From assembly GCF_036825535.1 (NCBI RefSeq), contig NZ_CP098812.1, positions 1,798,001 through 1,862,000 on the forward strand: a DNA stretch of 64,000 nt, written 5' to 3'. This stretch comes from Parasalinivibrio latis. GTDB lineage: Bacteria > Pseudomonadota > Gammaproteobacteria > Enterobacterales > Vibrionaceae. The position numbers were made by a program, and so were the translations under genes. Numbering within the stretch: the stretch's first letter is position 1; every line of letters starts with the position of its first letter. The notes below the pieces were generated by a model, which saw only the letters and a program-made list of their open reading frames with translations, was not told where the DNA came from and did no database searches. Shown here one piece after another: positions 8,592 through 16,253 of the stretch.

Positions 8592-10418
8592 CTATAGCCC
8601 TGATACGTCGGAAATACTCCGGTTATCCGGATCAGCCTGGTTACCGGACACCGATTGATTGCCATAAAGTGTCTGGTAAGCACCTTGTTGCGAGACCAGT
8701 TCGCGGTGAGTTCCCTTTTGCGACACCCGGCCGTCTTCTAAAACATAGATGATATCAGCTTGTTGGACGGCTGACAGCCTGTGGGCAACAACTAGTGTGG
8801 TGCGTCCGTTTAAAAACTGGTTCAAGGCAGTGTGCAGCCGAGATTCCGTCAGAGTGTCAAGTGCCGAGGTAGCTTCATCCAGGATGACTATTTTAGGGTT
8901 GGACAAAACCATACGGGCAATAGCGACGCGCTGGCGTTGCCCGCCCGACAACCTCATTCCATTACGACCGATCAGGGTATCAAGGCCATCAGTCAGAAGT
9001 GGGACGACATCATCAAGCTGGGCGATGGAAAGGGCATGCCATAACCGGTCATCATCGAATTCTTCCCCAAGGCAGAGGTTTGCACGCAACGTATCGTTAA
9101 ACATAACCGGATGCTGGAGAACAACAGCTACATTCGTCCGGATATGTCGTAAAGGCGTCTCCGTCATCGATATCCCGTTATAGCGGATATCTCCTGCCTG
9201 TGGTTGGTAGAGCCCAAGCAACAGCTGAATGAGTGTTGATTTTCCGCCTCCACTTGCTCCAACCAACGCAACCCGCTTGCCTGCCGGTACAACAAGGCTC
9301 ATTCCATCAAGTACTTGTTTGTCACTGTCATAAGCAAAAAAGACATTGTCAATCGTGATACCTGCCTGCTCGGAATCGGAGAACGGGTTGATATCGCCCT
9401 TGGGCTGCTCTTCTTCCTCAATATCCAATACGGCGTTTAACCTGCCTATCGCGGCTTTTGCGCTGTACCACTCGATTTGGATGCCCAACAGCTCCTGAAC
9501 CGGGGAGAGCATGAACCAGAGATATCCAAACACGGCAAAAATCTGCCCGATGGTCAGATCACTGAACAAAACCATCAGCATAGCAACGGCCCGGAATACT
9601 TCGAACCCGATAAGGAACATTAAAAATGAGAGCCTTCCGGCGGCTTCGGATTGCCAGGCATATTTGTCAGCACTGAAGCGAATATCTTCGGCGGAATCCT
9701 TTAGCTTTTGGAGGTAAGCACGCTCTCGATTGGCTGCTCGGAGTTGGTAGAGGCCATCAAGCGTGTCGACCAGTTTTTGCTGGAATTTTTCAAAAGATTC
9801 ATTTTCTTTTTTCTTGAGGTGTTTCACCCGGGCACTGATTTTACGACTTACGAAAATAATAATGGGATTCAGAAGCAGGATGAACAGTCCCAGACGCCAA
9901 TCCAGCCAGAGTAATATGATTGCGGTACCGGTGACGGTGAGGAGACTGACAATAAATTTGCTGAGTGTCTGGCCCAGAAACCTGTCAACGGTTTCTACAT
10001 CTGTCACCAAATGGGACGTCATGCCACCACTGCCACGGACCTCAAATTCCCGCATACTGATGCGGTAGAGTTTTTCAATAAGAAGCTGACGAATCCTGAA
10101 ACTGATGTCTTTGGCTGCAAGTGTAAACTGGCGGCTCTGGAGGATATTGAGAACCTGGCTTGCAATACGCATGAAAATTACGGCAAGCAAAATGACGGTA
10201 ATATAAGACGCAGAATTGTGGAACTGTTGGGGAAGCAGTGAATTCATAACCTGAATTCCCTGACCTGGCTGGCCGAGCAGCACTTCATCCACCATGAGGG
10301 GCATCAACAGGGGAATAGGGACGCTGATTAAAGTAGCGACAATTGCGATGATGTTTGCCGCAATCAGCCTTTTCCTGTGAATTAACGCTTGAGACTTGAG
10401 CCAGTTCCAGTTAATCAT
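8592..10418 (-). CDS. ABC exporter half-transporter (TMD-NBD)
   Basis: A 608-residue type-IV ABC exporter subunit. Six membrane helices (about residues 20-290) come first. The nucleotide-binding domain follows with Walker A GASGGGKST, signature LSGGQRQR, Walker B VILDEATSALD and H-loop VVAHRLSA. Such proteins work as homo- or heterodimers and export lipids, peptides or drugs. The substrate here cannot be read from sequence. I start at the ATG at 10418 (MINWNWLK) with GAGAGG three bases upstream; the frame is open further 5', but that extension is not membrane-like. The 11-base gap to letA suggests cotranscription with the lipid-transport pair. Confidence 0.88.
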   Translation of the reverse strand: MINWNWLKSQALIHRKRLIAANIIAIVATLISVPIPLLMPLMVDEVLLGQPGQGIQVMNSLLPQQFHNSASYITVILLAVIFMRIASQVLNILQSRQFTLAAKDISFRIRQLLIEKLYRISMREFEVRGSGGMTSHLVTDVETVDRFLGQTLSKFIVSLLTVTGTAIILLWLDWRLGLFILLLNPIIIFVSRKISARVKHLKKKENESFEKFQQKLVDTLDGLYQLRAANRERAYLQKLKDSAEDIRFSADKYAWQSEAAGRLSFLMFLIGFEVFRAVAMLMVLFSDLTIGQIFAVFGYLWFMLSPVQELLGIQIEWYSAKAAIGRLNAVLDIEEEEQPKGDINPFSDSEQAGITIDNVFFAYDSDKQVLDGMSLVVPAGKRVALVGASGGGKSTLIQLLLGLYQPQAGDIRYNGISMTETPLRHIRTNVAVVLQHPVMFNDTLRANLCLGEEFDDDRLWHALSIAQLDDVVPLLTDGLDTLIGRNGMRLSGGQRQRVAIARMVLSNPKIVILDEATSALDTLTESRLHTALNQFLNGRTTLVVAHRLSAVQQADIIYVLEDGRVSQKGTHRELVSQQGAYQTLYGNQSVSGNQADPDNRSISDVSGL

Positions 10419-10570
10419 ACGCCTCTCATAAGTGATATTGCTGCAGGTTATGGTTATCTGGCAGTCGAAATAACTATGGTTGCCAAACTTGGTAAAAGAA
10501 ATCTGCTGGTACTTGGCAGTTCGCGAAAGTAACAGCATTTAATTCTTAACTTTAAAGGAACACGCGCGTT

Positions 10571-11029
10571 ATGGAAAACAAATCGGTTTTTTACCAAACT
10601 CTAACCAAGCAGGCTACCGCGCTTGTGGAAGGTGAAAAAGACAGGATTGCAAACCTGTCCAATATCAGCGCGCTGTTGAACATGTCGCTGGAAGATATCA
10701 ATTGGGTTGGATTTTATCTGTTTGATGGTAGAGAGCTTGTTCTTGGCCCGTTTCAGGGAAAACCAGCCTGTGTCAGAATTCCAGCCGGCGTTGGAGTCTG
10801 CGGCACTGCGTTTGCTACAGATTCGGTGCAACGTGTTGAAGATGTTCATCGATTTGAAGGGCACATTGCGTGTGATGCAGCCAGCAATTCCGAAATTGTT
10901 TTACCCCTTAGGGCGGGTGATGCATTGATCGGTGTGCTCGATATTGATAGCCCTAGTTATGCCAGATTTGATGAACAGGATGAAAAAGGGCTTACTGAAC
11001 TTGTCAGGACGCTGCAAATTCACCTGTAA
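10571..11029 (+). CDS. msrC: Free methionine-(R)-sulfoxide reductase
   Basis: A 152-residue single GAF-domain enzyme (YebR/MsrC, fRMsr) that reduces free methionine-R-sulfoxide using thioredoxin. The three family cysteines are all present: in KPACVRIP, GVGVCGTA and GHIACDAASNSEIVLPL. It is followed by the proQ-prc pair, as in other gammaproteobacteria, with a 105-base gap that probably holds the proQ promoter. Confidence 0.94.
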   Translation: MENKSVFYQTLTKQATALVEGEKDRIANLSNISALLNMSLEDINWVGFYLFDGRELVLGPFQGKPACVRIPAGVGVCGTAFATDSVQRVEDVHRFEGHIACDAASNSEIVLPLRAGDALIGVLDIDSPSYARFDEQDEKGLTELVRTLQIHL

Positions 11030-11134
11030 ATAGCTGCGCTGAGGTGTTTTTTAAAACTGTACACTCTATAATAGGCGCAACATTCCCTAAGTAACTCTGT
11101 TTGCAATAAAAATTGCAAACCTCCAGGTAACATA

Positions 11135-11830
11135 ATGGAAAACACTGAAAAACTCACAAACAGTAAGGCGGTTATCGCTTATATCGCCGAACAATTTCCA
11201 AACTGCTTTTCCGTAGAGGGCGAAGCTAAGCCCCTGAAAATCGGTATTTTCGAAGATCTTGCTGCTCGTCTTGATGGTGATACTCGCGTAAGTAAGACTC
11301 AACTGCGTGCTGCACTTCGTCAATACACTTCATCCTGGCGTTATCTGCATGGTGTTAAGCCTGGCGCAGTTCGTGTTGACTTGGATGGTAATGCGTGTGG
11401 TGAGCTTGAAGAAGAACACATTGAGCATGCACGCAAGGCCCTGGAAGAAAGCAAAGCCAAGGCTGCAGAGCGTCGTAAAGAAAAAGCCAAAGAGCAACGT
11501 GCAAAAGACGCACAGGCTCGCAAGCAAGGTGGTGAAGGTAAAAAGCCAGCGAAATCTGGCAAACCACAGTCTGATCGACCACGCAATAATGATCGTCAGA
11601 ATGCACCTCGTCGTAAACCTGCCCATACTGTTAAAAGCGAACAAGCGAAAAAAACCGTTACTACTCGCGCTGTTACGAGCGAAGATCTGGTAATTGGTAA
11701 GCAAGTTAACGTCAGCATGGGTAAAGGTCAGACACCGGCTCAAATCGTTGAAGTTAACAAAAACGAGGTGCGTGTTCGCCTTACCAATGGTTTGACCATG
11801 GTAGTAAAAGCAGAGCACCTGAGCCTTTAA
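11135..11830 (+). CDS. proQ: RNA chaperone ProQ
   Basis: The 231-residue protein matches E. coli ProQ (232). An N-terminal FinO/ProQ RNA-binding domain (about 1-115, with AYIAEQFPNCF and RAALRQYTSSWRYL) is followed by a long Lys/Arg/Gln-rich linker (about 120-180). A C-terminal Tudor/SH3-like domain (LVIGKQVNVSMGKGQ to the end) closes it. ProQ binds structured sRNAs and mRNA 3' ends. It is followed after 25 bases by prc, the conserved proQ-prc operon. AGGTAA precedes the start. Confidence 0.96.
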   Translation: MENTEKLTNSKAVIAYIAEQFPNCFSVEGEAKPLKIGIFEDLAARLDGDTRVSKTQLRAALRQYTSSWRYLHGVKPGAVRVDLDGNACGELEEEHIEHARKALEESKAKAAERRKEKAKEQRAKDAQARKQGGEGKKPAKSGKPQSDRPRNNDRQNAPRRKPAHTVKSEQAKKTVTTRAVTSEDLVIGKQVNVSMGKGQTPAQIVEVNKNEVRVRLTNGLTMVVKAEHLSL

Positions 11831-11855
11831 ATTACATTAGGAGAACGCACGACGC

Positions 11856-13853
11856 ATGATTTGTCGATTCCGTTATTCCCTGCTGGCTGCCGGTATAGCT
11901 CTGGCTTCGTCAGCGTATGCGTTGGAGCCGAATTACTCGTCCGACGAATTGCCGGTTTTGCATGCTGAACCACAGCATGCTACCGCAAGCAAGCGGGTAG
12001 CCTCACGCTTTACGCGTTCTCACTACAAACGCTTTGATCTCAACGACGCCTTCTCAGAGCAAATCTTTGACCGTTATCTGGAAATGTTGGATTTCAACCG
12101 CAGTTTTCTTACGCAGCAAGACGTAAATAAACTGTCGGCTTGGAAAGACCAGTTTGATAATCAGCTGGTAGACGGTCAGACCTCTGCGGCATACCAGATT
12201 TTTGACTACGTACAGCGTAAGCGATTTGACCGTTACGACTATGCCCTTGAAGTCCTTGACCAGCCCTTTGATTTCGCCAAGGACGAGAGTATTACTCTCG
12301 ATCGCAGTGAAATGCCTTGGGCAGAAGACCAAGCGACTTTAGATGAAATCTGGCGTAAGCGGGTGAAATATGACGCGCTGAATCTCAAACTTGCCGGTAA
12401 AACGGATGAAGAGATAAAAGAGACTCTGGCGAAACGCTACAACAATGCGCTTAAGCGATTGACTCAGACTCACAGCGAAGATGTTTTTCAAATCTACATG
12501 AACGCCTTCGCCCGTCAGATCGACCCACATACCAGTTACCTGTCTCCCCGTAACGCAGAAACGTTCCAGTCGGAAATGAACCTTTCTCTGGAAGGCATCG
12601 GTGCGGTTTTGCAGAGCGAAGATGATTACACCATTATTCGCTCTCTTGTGGCTGGTGGCCCTGCGGCCAAATCCAAGAAGCTTGCACCGGGTGACCGAAT
12701 TATCGGCGTTGCCCAGGATGACAAGGAGATGGTGGATGTTGTTGGTTGGCGTTTGGACGACGTTGTACAACTGATTAAAGGCCCGAAAGGTACGGATGTG
12801 ATTCTCAACATTCTGCCTGAAGGATCAAATGCTACTAGTTACACCGTAACGATTACCCGTGACAAAATTCGCCTCGAAGACCGTGCAGTCAAGTATGAAA
12901 TCATTGAGCAAAACGGCAAGAAAGTCGCAGTACTGAATGTACCAAGCTTCTATGTCGGACTTGCCCAGGATACAGCGAAACTGTTGAAGGAAATTCATGG
13001 TAAAGGTGTCAGCGGTATTGTTATGGATCTCCGTAACAATGGTGGTGGGGCGTTAAGTGAAGCCACGGCATTGACCGGTCTGTTCATTAACAGCGGTCCG
13101 GTGGTTCAAGTTCGTGACAGCTATGGACGTGTCAAAGTTGGCAGTGACAGCGATGACCAAATCGCATACAACGGCCCAATGACCGTACTGGTAAATCGCT
13201 ACAGTGCTTCAGCTTCAGAAATTTTTGCTGCTGCGTTGCAAGATTATGGCCGTGCAGTCATTGTCGGAGAGCAGTCATTCGGTAAAGGTACTGTTCAACA
13301 GCACCGTTCACTGAACCATATCTATGATCTGTTTGACAAAGAACTGGGTTATGTTCAGTACACCATCCAGAAATTCTACCGGATAAATGGTGGAAGTACG
13401 CAAAACCTGGGTGTTGTGCCAGACATTGCTTTCCCAACAGCGGTTTCCCATGAAGAAACTGGCGAGAGTGTTGAAGACAACGCTCTTCCGTGGGACAGCA
13501 TTGGCGCGGCTAAGTACAAAAAGGTGGATGAACTTCAGGGCGAAATCTCGCAGTTGAAGGCAATGCATGAAAAGCGCATTGCTTCAGACCGTGAGTTTGG
13601 ATTTATCCTTGATGACATTGCAAAGTACAAGGCAGAGAAAGATATCAATGCCATCTCCCTGAACGAAAAAGCGCGAATTGCTGAACGTGATCAGGAAGAT
13701 GTGCAACGACTATCCCGAATTAACGCGCGTCAAAAAGCGGAAGGTAAACCTGAGTTCAAATCTTTGGAAGATATTCCTAAAGATTATGAGGCGCCAGATG
13801 CATATTTAGATGAAGCTGTCGCGATTACGCTCGATATGTCGAAACTTGGTTGA
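11856..13853 (+). CDS. prc: Periplasmic tail-specific protease Prc
   Basis: The 665-residue S41 protease has a signal peptide (about 1-22, ending SAYA). The N-terminal helical domain comes next, then a PDZ domain (about 230-320, GIGAVLQSEDDYTII) and the Ser/Lys catalytic core. The nucleophile Ser lies in NRYSASASEIFAAA (about residue 452) and the Lys in GEQSFGKGT (about 477). A C-terminal helical region follows. Prc degrades proteins by their C-termini and in E. coli trims PBP3 and controls murein hydrolases via NlpI. AGGAG precedes the ATG, and a strong terminator follows. Confidence 0.96.
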   Translation: MICRFRYSLLAAGIALASSAYALEPNYSSDELPVLHAEPQHATASKRVASRFTRSHYKRFDLNDAFSEQIFDRYLEMLDFNRSFLTQQDVNKLSAWKDQFDNQLVDGQTSAAYQIFDYVQRKRFDRYDYALEVLDQPFDFAKDESITLDRSEMPWAEDQATLDEIWRKRVKYDALNLKLAGKTDEEIKETLAKRYNNALKRLTQTHSEDVFQIYMNAFARQIDPHTSYLSPRNAETFQSEMNLSLEGIGAVLQSEDDYTIIRSLVAGGPAAKSKKLAPGDRIIGVAQDDKEMVDVVGWRLDDVVQLIKGPKGTDVILNILPEGSNATSYTVTITRDKIRLEDRAVKYEIIEQNGKKVAVLNVPSFYVGLAQDTAKLLKEIHGKGVSGIVMDLRNNGGGALSEATALTGLFINSGPVVQVRDSYGRVKVGSDSDDQIAYNGPMTVLVNRYSASASEIFAAALQDYGRAVIVGEQSFGKGTVQQHRSLNHIYDLFDKELGYVQYTIQKFYRINGGSTQNLGVVPDIAFPTAVSHEETGESVEDNALPWDSIGAAKYKKVDELQGEISQLKAMHEKRIASDREFGFILDDIAKYKAEKDINAISLNEKARIAERDQEDVQRLSRINARQKAEGKPEFKSLEDIPKDYEAPDAYLDEAVAITLDMSKLG

Positions 13854-13884
13854 TAACGTCGGCGAAAATAGATCTACCTATCTT

Positions 13885-13912
13885 AAGGCCCCTCTATGAG
13901 GGGCCTTTTTTT
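13885..13912 (+). terminator. Intrinsic terminator of proQ-prc
   Basis: The 10-base stem AAGGCCCCTC/GAGGGGCCTT has a TAT loop and a run of seven T. It starts 32 bases after the prc stop. Confidence 0.93.
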
Positions 13913-14005
13913 ATGAATATGAATTCATTTATTTTCTTCGGGTTTGCTACAAATTTGTCACAATTCGCTACGCTTAAAGAGTAAGCCAGAAACTCTGGAG
14001 GGCGT

Positions 14006-14659
14006 ATGAAATTTATTGTAGGGGTGCTTTTTCTGGGGTTGGCGGCTTTGCCGGCAAAAGCAGGGGACTTGACCCAGTTGGACTTTCCGTTGTTGATAGG
14101 AGATTGGTACTGGTTTAGTCAGGATCAATCAACCACTACTGAAGATGTGAAAGATTACAAGGCGTTGAGTATCAGTTTTTCTTCGGAAGACACGTTTCAG
14201 TTTACGCTGTTGCACCGAAATGGAAAAACTGAACGCTTGAAAGGAAAGTATTCAATTGATGAAAGCGCCTTGGTACTGAATGATGAATTTGGTCAGGGTC
14301 AACAACACCAATACAAACTCAGCCACAACAAACTCCAGCTTCAGGGTATTAGCTTTACAAAACTGCTTCCTGCACAATTATCAGGTTTGTGGATTAGTAA
14401 AATTGTATACGGCAGTGATATAGAGAAGGGTACACATTTTTCAATCAATCTTCGCCCAGACTTTTTGTTTTCTGCCAAAGTTAACGACAAGCAAGGAAAC
14501 CAGGCTGTCCATAGAGGGATTTACTTTTTGGAAGGTGAAAACCTGATTCTTCTTTATCCGGACGGGCAACAGGAAACCACATTTGAACTCAGTGCAAATA
14601 CATTGACTTTAACTGATGCAATTTCTGACGCTGAAATGGTGATGGAACGAAAAAACTGA
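14006..14659 (+). CDS. Secreted protein with two similar beta-rich repeats, function unknown
   Basis: A 217-residue protein with a clear signal peptide (about 1-19, cut after LPAKA). The mature part seems to be two copies of one 85-residue module. Copy one runs from LIGDWYWFS through LSISFSSEDTFQF, KGKYSIDESALVL and YKLSHNKLQLQG. Copy two runs from LSGLWISK through FSINLRPDFLFSA, RGIYFLEGENLIL and FELSANTLTLT. The G-x-W opening and alternating pattern recall small lipocalin-like barrels, but I do not recognise the family. It has its own spacing from prc and shares a bidirectional terminator with pncB. The start has GGAGG upstream. Confidence 0.8.
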   Translation: MKFIVGVLFLGLAALPAKAGDLTQLDFPLLIGDWYWFSQDQSTTTEDVKDYKALSISFSSEDTFQFTLLHRNGKTERLKGKYSIDESALVLNDEFGQGQQHQYKLSHNKLQLQGISFTKLLPAQLSGLWISKIVYGSDIEKGTHFSINLRPDFLFSAKVNDKQGNQAVHRGIYFLEGENLILLYPDGQQETTFELSANTLTLTDAISDAEMVMERKN

Positions 14660-14680
14660 ATAACGCTAAGTTCATGAAGG

Positions 14681-14710
14681 AAAAGCCGCTGTTGTGACAG
14701 CGGCTTTTTT
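14681..14710. terminator. Bidirectional terminator
   Basis: The 12-base stem AAAAGCCGCTGT/ACAGCGGCTTTT has a TGTG loop and a T-run in both directions. It lies between the convergent secreted-protein gene and pncB. Confidence 0.9.
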
Positions 14711-14722
14711 GATGTTGCTCAG

Positions 14723-15895
14723 TTAAGCGATGTTGAATGCCTGGCGTAACTCGGACAGGTATTGTTCATCTCGACAGATCGACTTATCTGGCTCATCTGA
14801 AATTTTGGCTACAGGCTTACCGTTGCAGCTTACCAACTTCAGAACAATATTCAGCGTCTTTACATCCGGCAAATTGCATGTAAGTTGGGTGCCAATACCG
14901 AATGAAGTATTAACTCTGCCATTAAAATGGTTATAAATAGTTGCTGCTTTTTCCAGTGTCAGGCTGTCAGAAAATACCAATATCTTCTCCATTGGGTTGA
15001 TGCCCTGAGATTGGTAATGTTCTATTGCTCTTTCACCCCACGAGATAGGATCGCCGCTGTCATGGCGAAGCCCAGAAAAAGTTTCGCTCAGGTGGGTACC
15101 AAAGTCGCGGAGAAATGCATCCATGTTGATGCAGTCTGTAAGTGCGATACCCAATTTGTCAGGGTAGGCCTGAAGCCAGCGGTTTAGCGCAAGGAGTTGT
15201 GAATCTGCAAGATCACCACTTAGCTGTTGATGGGCCTGGAACCATTCATGCGCTTGGGTTCCAAAAGGTTGCAGCCCGAACTCCTTTGCAAGCTCAAGAT
15301 TGGAGGTACCAATGAAGTGGGGGAAGTGCTTGCGAAGATGATCGACAATGGCCCAGTGAACTTCTTTAGAAAAACGCCGACGGGTACCGAAGTCGATTAC
15401 CGAAAACTGGTTGAGATCGTTGCCGGTAGCAAAAAGCTTTTCAATCTTATATTGAAGTCGCTCAACCGCTTGAGAAGCCGTGCTAAACGGATAAGAGTGG
15501 TGACAACGTAACTCACAAATAATCGCTAAAAGCGGTACTTCCCACAGGATGACATCACGCCAAAGACCCGCAATCCGGATTGCGAGCTGACCGTCCTGCT
15601 CTTTAATTTCGACCTGGCTGGCATCAAGGTGGAAAGTTTGTAGCCAATCCAGGTAATCTTGCTGATATAACCCCAGACTGGAAAGATACGCGAGCTCTTC
15701 CGGACTGAACGTCAGCTCAGCCATCATTGCAACCTGTTCCTTCAGGGCGGGGATCAAATAACGTAGATCTTCGCTACTGCGACAATGGAACTCCGCTTCA
15801 ACAGGAACCTCTGGATACAGATGGAAAACAGCCTGTTGCATGTTTAACTTATAAACATCTGTATCCAACAGAGAAGTAATGATTGGGGTTGTCAT
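14723..15895 (-). CDS. pncB: Nicotinate phosphoribosyltransferase
   Basis: The 390-residue enzyme of NAD salvage converts nicotinate and PRPP to nicotinate mononucleotide. Family features are present: SLLDTDVYKLNMQQAV at the N-terminus, FHCRSSEDLRYL, SVIDFGTRRRFS, SNLELAKEFGL, GLRHDSGDPISWGERA (with the phosphorylated His) and SFGIGTQLT. It is monocistronic, between a bidirectional terminator and a divergent promoter region shared with pepN. Confidence 0.96.
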   Translation of the reverse strand: MTTPIITSLLDTDVYKLNMQQAVFHLYPEVPVEAEFHCRSSEDLRYLIPALKEQVAMMAELTFSPEELAYLSSLGLYQQDYLDWLQTFHLDASQVEIKEQDGQLAIRIAGLWRDVILWEVPLLAIICELRCHHSYPFSTASQAVERLQYKIEKLFATGNDLNQFSVIDFGTRRRFSKEVHWAIVDHLRKHFPHFIGTSNLELAKEFGLQPFGTQAHEWFQAHQQLSGDLADSQLLALNRWLQAYPDKLGIALTDCINMDAFLRDFGTHLSETFSGLRHDSGDPISWGERAIEHYQSQGINPMEKILVFSDSLTLEKAATIYNHFNGRVNTSFGIGTQLTCNLPDVKTLNIVLKLVSCNGKPVAKISDEPDKSICRDEQYLSELRQAFNIA

Positions 15896-16253
15896 GCCCG
15901 GTTTACGCCCCTAAATGTGATATAACACTGAAACTAGCCCGCAATCATACCGTAAATTCAGGCAAATTTAACTAGCCAACAGCACTCTTACAGGCAGTTT
16001 GTATGCCATTTGTTGTTTTACAACAGCAATGCTGACTGATTATTCACCACCTGTTTAGAATGGTGTTAAAACCGTTTCCGATATGTTGCCGCAAACCAAG
16101 AAAAAATTTTGCTTTCTATGCTTAAGAGATGGATATTAACTGTTAACCGAGTTGAAAATGGCGTATTTGCCCAAATCTATTACGTTAAGCTTTTGCGACT
16201 AAAGCACAGAAATAAAATGTCCGTAAGCCTTCCCGTTTTAAAAGGATACAACA
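15896..16253. promoter_or_regulatory. Divergent intergenic region pncB / pepN
   Basis: 358 AT-rich bases contain the two divergent promoters. I looked for the enteric NadR box (TGTTTA-N6-TAAACA) in front of pncB and found only the half-site TGTTTA near 16051-16056. No other operator, RNA or open frame stands out. Confidence 0.3.

Noticed and set aside
15500..15512. matS-like GTGACAACGTAAC in pncB, and a similar one at 50440-50452 in enuR
   Set aside because: One mismatch in the conserved GTCAC arm and no supporting context. Not listed as sites.
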